Shown here one piece after another: positions 35,550-44,200 of a stretch of DNA of 64,000 nt. Below the pieces are notes generated by a model. The model was not told the origin of the DNA. It did no database searches and saw only the letters and a list, made by a program, of their open reading frames with translations. Both the position numbers and the translations under genes were made by a program. Numbering within the stretch: position 1 is the first letter of the stretch; each line of letters opens with the position of its first letter. Origin of the DNA: Litoreibacter janthinus (GTDB lineage Bacteria > Pseudomonadota > Alphaproteobacteria > Rhodobacterales > Rhodobacteraceae); the NCBI RefSeq assembly GCF_900111945.1, contig NZ_FOYO01000001.1, positions 3,045,751 through 3,109,750 of the forward strand, written 5' to 3'.

Positions 35550-36302
35550 ATGGAATTGTCAGGCAAACACGCACTCGTCACGGGCGGCGGAACCGGCATC
35601 GGTCTGGCTATCGCACAAGCCTTGGCAAGCGCCGGAGCGCAGGTCACAATATCGGGCCGCAGGATCGACGTTTTGCAACAGGTCACGGCCGATGGGCTAC
35701 ATCCGCTGGTCATGGACGTGACCGAACCGCAACAAGTCTTCGAAGGAGTCGAAGCCGCTGTGGCCGCGCGGGGGCCGATCCAGATTTGCGTGCCGAACGC
35801 CGGAATCGCGGAAGGCCGCAGCATCACCAAAATGGACCTCGCCTTCTGGCGGCGCACCATGGCGACCAACCTCGACGGGGCAATGCTGACAATTCAGGCC
35901 TGCCTGCCATCCATGGTGACAACTGATTGGGGTCGTGTCATCGCAGTATCGTCGATCGCGGGTGTGCGCGGTCTGCGCGGTGCACCCGCCTACACCGCCT
36001 CCAAGCACGGGCTGATCGGGCTGATCCGTGGACTGAGTGAGGACTACATGGGCGGCCCCTACACCTTCAACGCGCTCTGCCCCGGATATGTCGACACCGA
36101 GATCGTCACCCGCAACACCGCCGAGATTGCCAAACGCGCGGGCCTGTCCGAAGAGGACGCCCTTGGCACTATGGTCCGCTCCAACCGCCACAAACGCCTG
36201 ATCAAAGCCGACGAGATCGGCGCGGCGGCGATGTGGCTGTGCGGGGCTGGATCAGGCTCGGTCAACGGCCAAACAATCGAAATCGCAGGCGGACAGGTAT
36301 AA
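35550..36302 (+). CDS. Short-chain dehydrogenase/reductase, upstream of kynureninase
   Basis: NAD(P)-dependent oxidoreductase of 250 residues, classical SDR: TGGGTGIGLAIAQAL (about 11-25), NAGIAEG, catalytic Ser in SSIAG, YTASKHG with the Tyr-x3-Lys pair, and CPGYVDTEIV. ATG 35550 has GGAGG nine bases upstream; the longer open frame adds nothing SDR-like. Ten bp before kynU, so co-transcribed. In aromatic-degradation loci such SDRs act as 3-hydroxyacyl-CoA dehydrogenases; a link to anthranilate/2-aminobenzoyl-CoA breakdown is plausible but inferred. Confidence 0.88.
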   Translation: MELSGKHALVTGGGTGIGLAIAQALASAGAQVTISGRRIDVLQQVTADGLHPLVMDVTEPQQVFEGVEAAVAARGPIQICVPNAGIAEGRSITKMDLAFWRRTMATNLDGAMLTIQACLPSMVTTDWGRVIAVSSIAGVRGLRGAPAYTASKHGLIGLIRGLSEDYMGGPYTFNALCPGYVDTEIVTRNTAEIAKRAGLSEEDALGTMVRSNRHKRLIKADEIGAAAMWLCGAGSGSVNGQTIEIAGGQV

Positions 36303-36312
36303 GGATCGCGAA

Positions 36313-37506
36313 ATGGACATCTTCAAGACGACACGCGCCATGTTTCATCTGCCTGAGGGCATGACATATCTGGACGGCAATTCGCTTGGCCCCCTGCCCT
36401 ACGCCGCGCAGGATCGCGTCGATGCAATGATCCGCGACCAATGGGGCGAGATGTTGATCACCGGTTGGAACAAGGCGGGATGGATGGAGCAGCCCTCCCG
36501 CGTGGGTGACCGCGTTGGCAGGCTCATCGGGGCTGAGGCCGGTCACGTGGTTATGGGCGACACCCTGTCGATCAAGGTCTATCAAGCGCTCGCCTCGGCG
36601 CTGGAACTGAACCCAGACCGCAAGGTTATCCTGTCCGACAGCGGCAATTTCCCGTCAGACCTTTACATGGCCGAAGGGCTGATCCGTATGCTTGATCGTG
36701 GCTTGGAGTTGCGCGTTGTGGCCCCCGAAGAGGTAGAGGCGGCGCTGGGCGAAGACATTGCCGTAATGATGCTGACGCAAGTGGATTACCGGTCGGGGCG
36801 GATGCACGACATGGCACGCCTGACGGACCTGGCCCACAAAGCAGGCGCGATTGCGGTCTGGGATTTGGCACACTCGGCTGGGGCGGTGCCGGTGGATGTT
36901 GCAGGCGCGAACGTCGATTTCGCCATCGGGTGCAGCTACAAATACCTCAATTCCGGCCCTGGCGGCCCCGCTTTCATCTACGTCGCCCCGCGTCACGCAG
37001 AGGTAGTGAACCCCGCCTTATCTGGCTGGCTAGGCCATGCAGCACCGTTTGCCTTCGACCTGACCTACAAACCTGGTGCGGGGATCGAGCGGATGCGCGT
37101 CGGCACCCCACCCGTGATCCAGCTTGCCGCGCTGGAGGCCGCACTCGATATTTGGGATATGGTCGATATGACGGATGTCCGCGCCCGCGCCGTCGAGCTG
37201 TCGGAGTTGTTCATCAATGAGGTCGAGACCCGCTGTCCCGAACTAACCCTTGCGTCCCCACGCAACGCCGCGCAACGCGGCAGTCAGGTGTCTTTCACGC
37301 ATTCCGAAGGTTACGCGATCATGCAGGCGCTCATTGCCCACGGGGTCATCGGCGACTTTCGCGCGCCGGACATTCTGCGCTTCGGCATAACCCCTCTTTA
37401 TGTGAGCCACGATGACATCATGGGCGCCGCCACAACACTGCAAGAGATCATGGAGGGCCGCCTCTGGGACCGCGACGCTTACAGAATTCGCGCCCGCGTG
37501 ACCTGA
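36313..37506 (+). CDS. kynU: Kynureninase
   Basis: PLP hydrolase splitting kynurenine (or 3-hydroxykynurenine) into anthranilate (or 3-hydroxyanthranilate) and alanine. The 397-residue product shows YLDGNSLGPLP (19-29), FPSDLYMAEG, VWDLAHSAGAVPVD with the PLP aspartate near 184, and CSYKYLNSGPGGP with Schiff-base lysine K210, then the late RVGTPPVIQLAALEAAL. No kynA (tryptophan dioxygenase) or kynB is adjacent in this window. A broken GNAT gene overlaps its stop. Confidence 0.95.
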   Translation: MDIFKTTRAMFHLPEGMTYLDGNSLGPLPYAAQDRVDAMIRDQWGEMLITGWNKAGWMEQPSRVGDRVGRLIGAEAGHVVMGDTLSIKVYQALASALELNPDRKVILSDSGNFPSDLYMAEGLIRMLDRGLELRVVAPEEVEAALGEDIAVMMLTQVDYRSGRMHDMARLTDLAHKAGAIAVWDLAHSAGAVPVDVAGANVDFAIGCSYKYLNSGPGGPAFIYVAPRHAEVVNPALSGWLGHAAPFAFDLTYKPGAGIERMRVGTPPVIQLAALEAALDIWDMVDMTDVRARAVELSELFINEVETRCPELTLASPRNAAQRGSQVSFTHSEGYAIMQALIAHGVIGDFRAPDILRFGITPLYVSHDDIMGAATTLQEIMEGRLWDRDAYRIRARVT

Positions 37507-37649
37507 CGCTGCGCCGGTTCGCCAAAGGTGACGGTCCCGCGATTTATGCGGTGTTCTTTGACGCGGTTCATACCGGCAAAAGAGAGTTCTATAGCCCTGA
37601 GCAACAAGCCGCGTGTGCGTCGCCCGCGGCGCAGCCGTGCCAAGGCTGA
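37503..37649 (+). pseudogene. Remnant of a GNAT acetyltransferase gene (N-terminal 48 codons)
   Basis: Read from CTG 37503 in the frame overlapping the kynU stop, the sequence gives LTLRRFAKGDGPAIYAVF followed by FDAVHTGKREFYSPEQQAA, a typical GNAT N-terminus, then loses similarity and stops at TGA 37647-37649. The rest of the acetyltransferase (acetyl-CoA site) is absent. Intact relatives would begin ATGAC; here the first base gives CTGAC, overlapping the kynU stop as an ATGA junction would. I interpret it as a gene truncated by deletion. The remaining sequence to 37814 contains nothing else recognisable except the promoter region of the next gene. Confidence 0.65.
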
Positions 37650-37814
37650 CCTCTGAATCCAGTCATTAGGCACTGTCTTTCTTTTTGCGGCATGGCTGGA
37701 ACCATTTAGGCGCCCAGATCGTTCATCGAAAAGGGCACACCCTTGAGAGTTTCCTCAAAGAGAAAATCCTTTAAACAGTTAACGTATATAAATATTCCTT
37801 AAAGGCGCGATGAC

Positions 37815-38636
37815 ATGGCCCCGAAATCCCGGCAACAAAAAGAAAAACACGACCGCTCAATCGAAGACGCCCAAAGCCTTGGAGCGAAATTGATCTTCGA
37901 GGTGGTGCGCCGCGAGGGCGAAGAGGAGCTTGAACGCCCGATCCGCTCGCTGATGTGGTCCGGCGTGGCTGCGGGCATCATGATCAGCCTGTCCGTGCTG
38001 GGCGAAGGCATATTCCGCACCTACCTCCCTGACGCGCCTTGGCGCCACCTCCTCGAAAATCTGGGTTACTCACTCGGTTTCTTGGTGGTGATCCTCGGGG
38101 GAATGCAGCTGTTCACCGAGAACACTATCACCACCGTGCTACCCTTGATGTCACGCCCCAGTCTGCGCATGCTCGGTCGCGTCGCACGGCTCTGGGCGGT
38201 GGTTCTGATGGCCAACGTGGTCGGTGCCTTCGCAATCGCGATCCTGTATGCACATACGCCCGCCCTTCCACCGGAATTGCTTCCTGCGTTGATGGATCTC
38301 TCCCACCACGCCACAGGAATGCCGGCGAGCGAGGGCTTCTTTCGCGCCATTCCAGCGGGGATGATCGTCGCTGCCATCGTCTGGATGCTGCCCAATTCCG
38401 AAGGCTTCGGCTTCTGGGTGGTGTTAATATTCACTTGGCTTATCGCGGCAGGCGACTTCACCCATGTTGTCGCTGGGTCCGTGGAAATGGCGTTACTGAT
38501 GGTGACAGGTCAGCTCACCATATGGCCCGCGTTGATGGGGTTCTTCTTTCCCGTTCTGCTGGGGAATATTGTTGGCGGAACAGTCGTTTTCTCGCTGATC
38601 ACCTATGGGCAAGTCCGTCACGAATTGACGCATTAA
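37815..38636 (+). CDS. Formate/nitrite transporter (FNT) family protein, YfdC-like
   Basis: The 273-residue protein has a charged N-terminal arm (1-45, KQQKEKHDRSIEDAQSLGAKLIFEVVRREGEEELERP) and six helices. The FNT elements GGMQLFTENTITTVLPLM and HVVAGSVEMALLMVTGQLT match the half-helix signatures of pentameric anion channels. The long N-terminal arm and the sequence place it with the YfdC branch, whose substrate is not settled. Preceded by an AT-rich stretch (37770-37800). Tail-to-tail with the DUF1801 gene, sharing TTAA. Confidence 0.85.
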   Translation: MAPKSRQQKEKHDRSIEDAQSLGAKLIFEVVRREGEEELERPIRSLMWSGVAAGIMISLSVLGEGIFRTYLPDAPWRHLLENLGYSLGFLVVILGGMQLFTENTITTVLPLMSRPSLRMLGRVARLWAVVLMANVVGAFAIAILYAHTPALPPELLPALMDLSHHATGMPASEGFFRAIPAGMIVAAIVWMLPNSEGFGFWVVLIFTWLIAAGDFTHVVAGSVEMALLMVTGQLTIWPALMGFFFPVLLGNIVGGTVVFSLITYGQVRHELTH

Positions 38637-39037
38637 CCAACGACCGCACGGCATTTGCGCAAGTGGTAGCACAGCGCAGCGTCTATCACGTAGTACAACA
38701 CTTCGGACGCGCCGCCCAAGATCAGTCCCCGTTTGCCGGACAGGTCGGGTAGATCACCGAATATCGCGCGGGCATCTTCTATGATCGTGGTGCTACACGG
38801 AACCATCATCGCGGGCGCTCCACCGATTTGACCCAGCCTTATGGTTGTGCCTGTCTTCGGCGCATTGGTAAGGTAGGCAGGCTCGCCCCATTTCAGCGTC
38901 TCGGTCAGCGGCCCAACTCCGTCGGCCGCCGCAGCCTGAGTCAGAATTTTCAGACGCGTGGCGCGCAAAACCTCAGCCGTTTCTGGCGGCAGAGCATCGA
39001 AAACATTAGAGACTTCGGTTGGAATACGATCATGCAT
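38633..39037 (-). CDS. DUF1801 domain protein
   Basis: The 134-residue protein has the YdhG/DUF1801 core: RLKILTQAAAADGVGPLTETLKWGEPAYLT (near 28-57), TTIRLGQIGGAPAMMVPCSTTIIEDARAIFGDLPDLSGKRGLIL, and a lysine-poor C-terminal helix. Members are small cytoplasmic proteins of unknown function. Monocistronic; 129 bp separate it from the divergent antiporter gene. Confidence 0.8.
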   Translation of the reverse strand: MHDRIPTEVSNVFDALPPETAEVLRATRLKILTQAAAADGVGPLTETLKWGEPAYLTNAPKTGTTIRLGQIGGAPAMMVPCSTTIIEDARAIFGDLPDLSGKRGLILGGASEVLYYVIDAALCYHLRKCRAVVG

Positions 39038-39166
39038 GGCTAATTATGCCTCCAAACTGACAAGACCTGAATAATGCAAACACATGTTACAAATCTTGCT
39101 ATATTTCGGTCGAGCCATCCCCGTACGCTAGCAACAGCGTAACCCACGACACAACAAGGGCAGCAA

Positions 39167-41047
39167 ATGGATTCCTTCCTCTTCGCATCAACCCTCTACC
39201 TTCTTGCGGCCTGCGTGGCAGTGCCGTTGGCTGTGCGTTTGGGGTTAGGCTCTGTGTTGGGGTATCTGACGGCAGGCATCATCATCGCCCCGCTGGAAGG
39301 GTTGGTCGGATCCGAGACCCAGAACCTTCAACATTTCGCCGAGTTCGGTGTGGTCATGATGCTGTTCATCATCGGGCTGGAGCTGGAGCCGCGCGCCTTG
39401 TGGGACATGCGGCACAGGCTGATTGGGCTGGGTGGACTTCAGGTCAGTTTGACAACGGGCCTGATCCTTGCAGCCGCAATGGCGTTGGGTGTCCCGTGGC
39501 ACGGCGCGACCGCGATTGGCTTGATTTTTGCTTTATCTTCGACCGCTATCGTATTGCAAACACTGAACGAAAAGTCACTCATGGGGACAAATGGCGGGCG
39601 ATCTGCCTTCTCGGTCTTGTTGACACAAGACATCGCGGTCATCCCGATGCTGGCGTTGGTGCCGCTGTTGGTCTGGCCCGGTCTGAACACCCGTGCCGCC
39701 CTCGACGACGCCCATGCAGATACCGATCACGGGGCGGCAAGCGAGGTCATGCTCATGCTGCAGGGGTTGCCCGGCTGGGGCGTCACATTGGTAACGCTAG
39801 CGGCAATCATTCTTATCGTCGTCGGCGGCCATTACCTGACGCGACCCATCTTCCGCTACATCCACCGCGCAAAGCTCCGCGAGATGTATACGGCAGTCTC
39901 CTTGTTATTTGTTGTCGGTGTCGCCGCATTGATGGTGCTGGTGGGCTTATCCCCCGCCCTTGGGGCTTTCCTTGCAGGTGTGGTGCTGGCCAACAGCGAA
40001 TTCCGCCACGAGTTGGCCGCCGACATCGAGCCCTTTAAAGGACTTTTGCTCGGGCTGTTCTTCATCACCGTCGGTGCGGGCATCAACTTTGCCACCTTGA
40101 TGAGCGCCCCTTTCGTCATCCTAGGGCTGACCCTTGGCATGATGTCCATCAAGGCCGCTGTCCTGTTCGTGCTCGCCATCCTGTTCAAGATCAAAGGGCG
40201 CGACCGGATGCTGTTCACATTGGGACTGGCGCAGGCCGGTGAATTCGGCTTCGTGCTGACCAGTTTCACTGTTCAGCAAAACGTGCTGCCTACCGAAATG
40301 TCGGAGACCCTGCTTCTTGTAATCGCCCTTTCGATGCTTTTGACGCCCTTGTTGTTCATCGCCTATGACAAGTTACAACACCGCTTTCTGGAACAAAGCA
40401 TCGCCGTCCCTCACGACCATATCGACGATCAGCAACCGATCATCATCGCTGGCATCGGCCGCTTTGGTCAGGTGGTCAACCGCCTGCTCCAAAGCTCAGG
40501 TTTCCAGACAACCGTGCTTGACCATGATCTGCCATTAATCCAACTGATGCGCCGTTTTGGCTTCAAGGGCTATTTCGGTGATCCGACCCGCCCAGAAATG
40601 CTTCACGCTGCTGGTTTGGCTGACGCCAAAGTTCTGGTGGTTGCCTTGGATGACCCGAAATCCGCGGTCAAAATCGTGGCATTCGCCCGCAAGGAACGCC
40701 CTGATCTCAAGATCATCGCCCGCGCTCGCGACCGCGTGCATGTGTTCGAACTTTATAAGGCTGGGGCCGACAAAATTGTGCGCGAGATGTTCGACAGTTC
40801 CCTGCGCGCGGGACGTTATGCACTCGAGGAAATGGGTCTGACAGAGCACGACGCTCACGAACAAGAGGTCGCGTTCTTCCGTATGGATCGCAACGCCATG
40901 TCCGACTTGGCCGATCTCTGGGATCCCAAGATTCCTGTCAGCGAGAACGAGGCCTATCTGGAACGCGCCAAGGCCCTGAACCGCGATCTGGAAGTGGAAC
41001 TGCTGGCCAAGCTGACCAAGCCCGAAGTGGTAGAAGCGGCGGAATAA
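39167..41047 (+). CDS. Monovalent cation:proton antiporter, CPA2 (KefB/KefC-like)
   Basis: The 626-residue protein has twelve to thirteen helices of the Na/H-exchanger fold (LGSVLGYLTAGIIIAPLEGLVG, FALSSTAIVLQTLNEKSLMGTNGGRSAFSVLLTQDIAVIPMLALVPLL, LGAFLAGVVLANSEFRHELAADIEPFKGLLLGLFFITVGAGI). A cytoplasmic TrkA-N/RCK domain follows (IIAGIGRFGQVVNRLLQSSGFQTTVLDHD near residue 425). Layout matches glutathione-gated potassium efflux systems. No KefF/KefG ancillary gene is next to it. It abuts cobT tail to tail with no spacer. Confidence 0.9.
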   Translation: MDSFLFASTLYLLAACVAVPLAVRLGLGSVLGYLTAGIIIAPLEGLVGSETQNLQHFAEFGVVMMLFIIGLELEPRALWDMRHRLIGLGGLQVSLTTGLILAAAMALGVPWHGATAIGLIFALSSTAIVLQTLNEKSLMGTNGGRSAFSVLLTQDIAVIPMLALVPLLVWPGLNTRAALDDAHADTDHGAASEVMLMLQGLPGWGVTLVTLAAIILIVVGGHYLTRPIFRYIHRAKLREMYTAVSLLFVVGVAALMVLVGLSPALGAFLAGVVLANSEFRHELAADIEPFKGLLLGLFFITVGAGINFATLMSAPFVILGLTLGMMSIKAAVLFVLAILFKIKGRDRMLFTLGLAQAGEFGFVLTSFTVQQNVLPTEMSETLLLVIALSMLLTPLLFIAYDKLQHRFLEQSIAVPHDHIDDQQPIIIAGIGRFGQVVNRLLQSSGFQTTVLDHDLPLIQLMRRFGFKGYFGDPTRPEMLHAAGLADAKVLVVALDDPKSAVKIVAFARKERPDLKIIARARDRVHVFELYKAGADKIVREMFDSSLRAGRYALEEMGLTEHDAHEQEVAFFRMDRNAMSDLADLWDPKIPVSENEAYLERAKALNRDLEVELLAKLTKPEVVEAAE

Positions 41048-42055
41048 TCAGCCGTCGCTGACACCTGCCTCTGCGAAGGTCGCCATGCCGGAATGGCAGG
41101 CCACTGCAGCCTTCAGCACGCCGATTGCTGCCGCCCCGCCGGACCCTTCACCCAAGCGCAGGCCCAACGACAACAACGGCTCCTTTCCCAGCCCGTCCAG
41201 CATCTTGTGATGCGCGCCTTCGGCCGACAGATGTCCGGCGATGCAGTGATCCAAAGCCCCCGCCTGCGCCTTTTCCAACACCGCGGCGGCAGCGGTGCAG
41301 ATGAACCCGTCGAGGATTACGGGAATCCGGTGAGCCCGCGCCGCAGCAATCGCGCCCGCCATCGCAGCCAATTCTCGCCCGCCAAGGCAGCGCAACACCT
41401 CCAGCGGCGCGCGGGACGTATGCAACGCCAGTCCTTCGTCTACAACACGTGCCTTGTTCGCCAGCCCCGCGTCATCGACGCCAGTGCCGCGCCCGACCCA
41501 ATCCGCCCCCGCGCCGCCGAACAAGGCCGCGCCAAGAGCCGCCCCTGCCGTCGTGTTGCCGATCCCCATCTCCCCCGTCACCAGCAAGTCTGCTGAGGCA
41601 TCGACTGCATCCCAGCCAATCTGCAAGGCTGCAACGCAGTCCGCCTCACTCATCGCCGGCGCTTGGGTGAAATCCGCAGTCGGGCGGTCCAGCTCAAGCG
41701 AATGTACATCCATCTTCGCCCCGAACGCCTTGGCCAACTGGTTAATGGCTGCCCCCCCATGCTCGAAATTCGCAACCATCTGAACGGTCACTTCCGGCGG
41801 GAAGGCTGAAACGCCCTGCGCGCAGACGCCGTGATTGCCTGCAAACACCACGATCTGAGGCGCTTCAAGTGCCGGACGTCCCGTGCCGCGCCACCCTGCA
41901 TACCAAATCGCTAACTCCTCCAAGCGCCCCAAGGCTCCGGGCGGCTTGGTAAGCTGGCGGTTTCGCTCTTGCGCAGCATCGATTGCCTGCGCATCTGCAT
42001 CAGGCGCTTGCGCCAAAAGTTCCGCAAATTCGGAAAGGGTGGAAAACTGGGCCAT
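41048..42055 (-). CDS. cobT: Nicotinate-nucleotide-dimethylbenzimidazole phosphoribosyltransferase
   Basis: Makes alpha-ribazole phosphate for the lower ligand of cobalamin. In the 335-residue product I see [62 protein letters not shown] and [33 protein letters not shown], the last holding the catalytic glutamate region. Divergent from cobS with only 80 bp between starts, too little for a cobalamin riboswitch. Confidence 0.95.
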   Translation of the reverse strand: MAQFSTLSEFAELLAQAPDADAQAIDAAQERNRQLTKPPGALGRLEELAIWYAGWRGTGRPALEAPQIVVFAGNHGVCAQGVSAFPPEVTVQMVANFEHGGAAINQLAKAFGAKMDVHSLELDRPTADFTQAPAMSEADCVAALQIGWDAVDASADLLVTGEMGIGNTTAGAALGAALFGGAGADWVGRGTGVDDAGLANKARVVDEGLALHTSRAPLEVLRCLGGRELAAMAGAIAAARAHRIPVILDGFICTAAAAVLEKAQAGALDHCIAGHLSAEGAHHKMLDGLGKEPLLSLGLRLGEGSGGAAAIGVLKAAVACHSGMATFAEAGVSDG

Positions 42056-42135
42056 GATCTGCTCGCAATTGTATTACCTGTTGCATCTGTTTACCCCTGA
42101 GGCGCACAGACACAAGTGGATGACGGCGTCACCTT

Positions 42136-42906
42136 ATGGACAATTCCGACACAAGCCCGCTCAAGCGTGAAGATATTTGGGTGGCGCTCGGCTTACTGAC
42201 GCGCCTTCCCTTGCCCGCGCGCCACTGGGACGCGAACCGCCCCGCAGCTTTGGCCGCATGGGCCTATCCGCTTGTCGGATTTCTTCTCGGTCTTCTGGCA
42301 GCGGTCTTAGGCTGGCTCCTGCTTGCTTTGGGCCTGCCCGTCGACATGACTGCCGCCGCGATCCTCCTCAGCTTGACCATGCTCACCGGCGCGATGCACG
42401 AGGACGGGCTGGCCGATACCGCCGACGGCCTATGGGGGGGTACGACGCCGGAACGCCGCTTGGAGATCATGAAAGACAGCCATATCGGGGCCTACGGCAC
42501 GATCGCGCTTATCTCCGGCTTCGCGCTCCGCTGGAGCGCCCTGAGCGCCCTTATGTCCGCTGGCTATCTATGGAGCCCTCTTTTAATCGCAGCCATGGCA
42601 TCCCGCGCGGCGATGGCCTCCCTTATGGGAGCACTTCCGAATGCGCGAAGCACAGGTCTTTCAAAACTAACCGGGCGTCCCGGCAAGGACGCCCCGCGCA
42701 TCGCCGCCGGAATCGCAACCCTTGCAACCCTGCTGGCATTCGGTCTGGCTGGCCTCTGGCCCCTTCTGTTTGCCGCTGCGGCCCTCATCGTCTGCCGCAC
42801 CATTGCGCAGAAAAAAATCGGCGGTCAAACTGGCGACATTCTCGGCGCGACACAGCAAATCACCGAAATTGCGGTGCTCGGCGCGATTTGCGCTCTGGTT
42901 CTTTAG
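42136..42906 (+). CDS. cobS: Adenosylcobinamide-GDP ribazoletransferase (cobalamin synthase)
   Basis: The 256-residue inner-membrane enzyme joins adenosylcobinamide-GDP and alpha-ribazole. It has the family signature MHEDGLADTADGLWGGTTPERRLEIMKDSHIGAYGTIAL (about 92-130) and TRLPLP at the N-terminus, with six or more hydrophobic segments. It uses the product of the divergent cobT. Followed by a hairpin terminator. Confidence 0.94.
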   Translation: MDNSDTSPLKREDIWVALGLLTRLPLPARHWDANRPAALAAWAYPLVGFLLGLLAAVLGWLLLALGLPVDMTAAAILLSLTMLTGAMHEDGLADTADGLWGGTTPERRLEIMKDSHIGAYGTIALISGFALRWSALSALMSAGYLWSPLLIAAMASRAAMASLMGALPNARSTGLSKLTGRPGKDAPRIAAGIATLATLLAFGLAGLWPLLFAAAALIVCRTIAQKKIGGQTGDILGATQQITEIAVLGAICALVL

Positions 42907-42936
42907 GTTCCATTTGGTGAAAAATACTCTGGGGGT

Positions 42937-42955
42937 CTGGGGGCAACGCCCCCAG
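42937..42955 (+). terminator. Hairpin after cobS
   Basis: CTGGGGGC (42937-42944) pairs with GCCCCCAG (42948-42955) around AAC. No T-run follows. The preceding AAAATACTCTGGGGGTCTG is like an intergenic element I recall from many Rhodobacteraceae gene ends, so it may be a repeat family as well as a terminator. Confidence 0.6.
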
Positions 42956-42992
42956 CCGGTCGACGCGTGAAACACGCGGCGAAATATAGAAA

Positions 42993-43022
42993 AAGCCGCC
43001 CGCCCGTTACGGCGCGCGGCTT
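42993..43022 (-). terminator. Terminator of carD
   Basis: AAGCCGC (42993-42999) pairs with GCGGCTT (43016-43022), with four more inner pairs after one mismatch. On the minus strand the stem is followed by TTTTTCTATATTT. It ends the helicase-S4-ferredoxin-carD direction. Confidence 0.8.
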
Positions 43023-43045
43023 AAAATCTCGATCATCGCTCGGTC

Positions 43046-43555
43046 TCAGGCTGCGGAGCGGCTTACCAGCACGTCGTCGATCTCTTTCATCGCCGAAGGC
43101 TCGTCATTGCCCTGAACCACTGCGATTTCACGCGTCAGGCGTTCCAGAGCCGCTTCATACAACTGACGTTCGGAATAGCTTTGCTCACGCTGGTCACCAT
43201 GGCGGTGCAGGTCGCGCACCACTTCGGCAATCGCGATCAGGTCGCCGGAATTGATCTTTTGTTCATATTCCTGAGCACGGCGCGACCACATCGCACGCTT
43301 TACGCGGGCTTTGCCTTTGAGGGTCTTGAACGCCTGCCCGACCAGATCCGGCGAGGACAGCGGACGCATGCCAACTTCCAGCGCCTTGTGCGTTGGAACA
43401 CGCAGGGTCATCTTGTCCTTCTCGAACGAGACGACGAAAAGCTCCAACTCGATTCCCGCAACTTCCTGGGTTTCGATGTTGACGATTTTGCCAACCCCGT
43501 GGGCGGGGTAAACGACAAACTCGTTGGGGCTAAAGTCTTGTTTCTTCTTGCTCAT
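43046..43555 (-). CDS. carD: CarD/CdnL-family RNA polymerase-binding regulator
   Basis: The 169-residue transcription factor stabilises open complexes at rRNA and other housekeeping promoters. The N-terminal CarD/TRCF RNAP-interaction domain holds FVVYPAHGVGKIVNIETQEVAG (about 12-33). The helical C-terminal domain holds RAMWSRRAQEYEQKINSGDLIAIAEVVRDLH, including the tryptophan that probes the upstream edge of the bubble in other family members. ATG 43555 is taken as start; an in-frame ATG two codons earlier (43561) is nearly as likely. A perfect palindrome covers the ribosome-binding site. Confidence 0.94.
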   Translation of the reverse strand: MSKKKQDFSPNEFVVYPAHGVGKIVNIETQEVAGIELELFVVSFEKDKMTLRVPTHKALEVGMRPLSSPDLVGQAFKTLKGKARVKRAMWSRRAQEYEQKINSGDLIAIAEVVRDLHRHGDQREQSYSERQLYEAALERLTREIAVVQGNDEPSAMKEIDDVLVSRSAA

Positions 43556-43562
43556 ATACATT

Positions 43563-43580
43563 CGTTCCCCGCGGGGAACG
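43563..43580. promoter_or_regulatory. Perfect 18-bp palindrome over the carD ribosome-binding site
   Basis: CGTTCCCCGCGGGGAACG reads the same on both strands. On the minus strand its 3' arm contains GGGGAA, the likely carD Shine-Dalgarno, 4-14 bases before the candidate start codons. As RNA it could fold and hide the site; as DNA it could bind a dimer. A second inverted repeat, CCGGAG (43608-43613)/CTCCGG (43620-43625), lies just upstream in the leader. Confidence 0.6.
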
Positions 43581-43810
43581 CCCTTCTTGCACAGCGAAAA
43601 AGACGGGCCGGAGAAACGCCTCCGGTCAATCTACTGTCATGTCTGGTTTGGGACGCGGGCATTCTTTCGGCCCTTACGTCGGTTTTCCTTAAGAGGAATC
43701 ATATCACAAAAAAGCGACATTCTAAAGCCTGACGGCACTTATGCCGCAGTGAAGCATTGTTTACAGGCGTTTGGCCGCGACTGCAGCCACGCGAAAAGGC
43801 CGAATCGACC

Positions 43811-44149
43811 TTAGCCGCCTTCGCCGGGCTTCTCGGAGAAATACTTCTCCAGCTTGCCTGCTTCGCCATCACGCTCTTCCGCTTCTGGCAGAGGGTCTTT
43901 CTTGGTGATGATAACCGGCCACATTTCCGAATACTTACGGTTGAACTCGACCCACTTCTCCATATCCGGCTCGGTATCGGGACGGATCGCATCGGCGGGA
44001 CATTCGGGCTCACACACGCCGCAGTCGATGCATTCATCGGGGTGAATCACCAGCATGTTCTCCCCCTCGTAGAAACAATCTACCGGGCAGACTTCAACAC
44101 AGTCCGTGTATTTGCAGGCGATGCAGGCGTCGTTGACGATATATGTCAT
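43811..44149 (-). CDS. fdxA: Seven-iron ferredoxin
   Basis: Low-potential electron carrier of 112 residues. The first cluster region is [31 protein letters not shown], where the changed spacing supports a 3Fe-4S cluster; the second is [16 protein letters not shown] for the 4Fe-4S cluster. The C-terminal extension ([29 protein letters not shown]) is typical of Azotobacter FdI-type proteins. Lies between the S4 gene and carD, an order I recall from other Rhodobacteraceae. Confidence 0.94.
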   Translation of the reverse strand: MTYIVNDACIACKYTDCVEVCPVDCFYEGENMLVIHPDECIDCGVCEPECPADAIRPDTEPDMEKWVEFNRKYSEMWPVIITKKDPLPEAEERDGEAGKLEKYFSEKPGEGG

Positions 44150-44200
44150 GAGCTATGTCCGATTTTTCTTACCGCGATTGTCCTAAGCCCGACAGCGCAA

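Noticed and set aside
42056..42135. Cobalamin riboswitch between cobT and cobS
   Set aside because: Only 80 bp separate the divergent starts and no B12-box-like sequence is visible.
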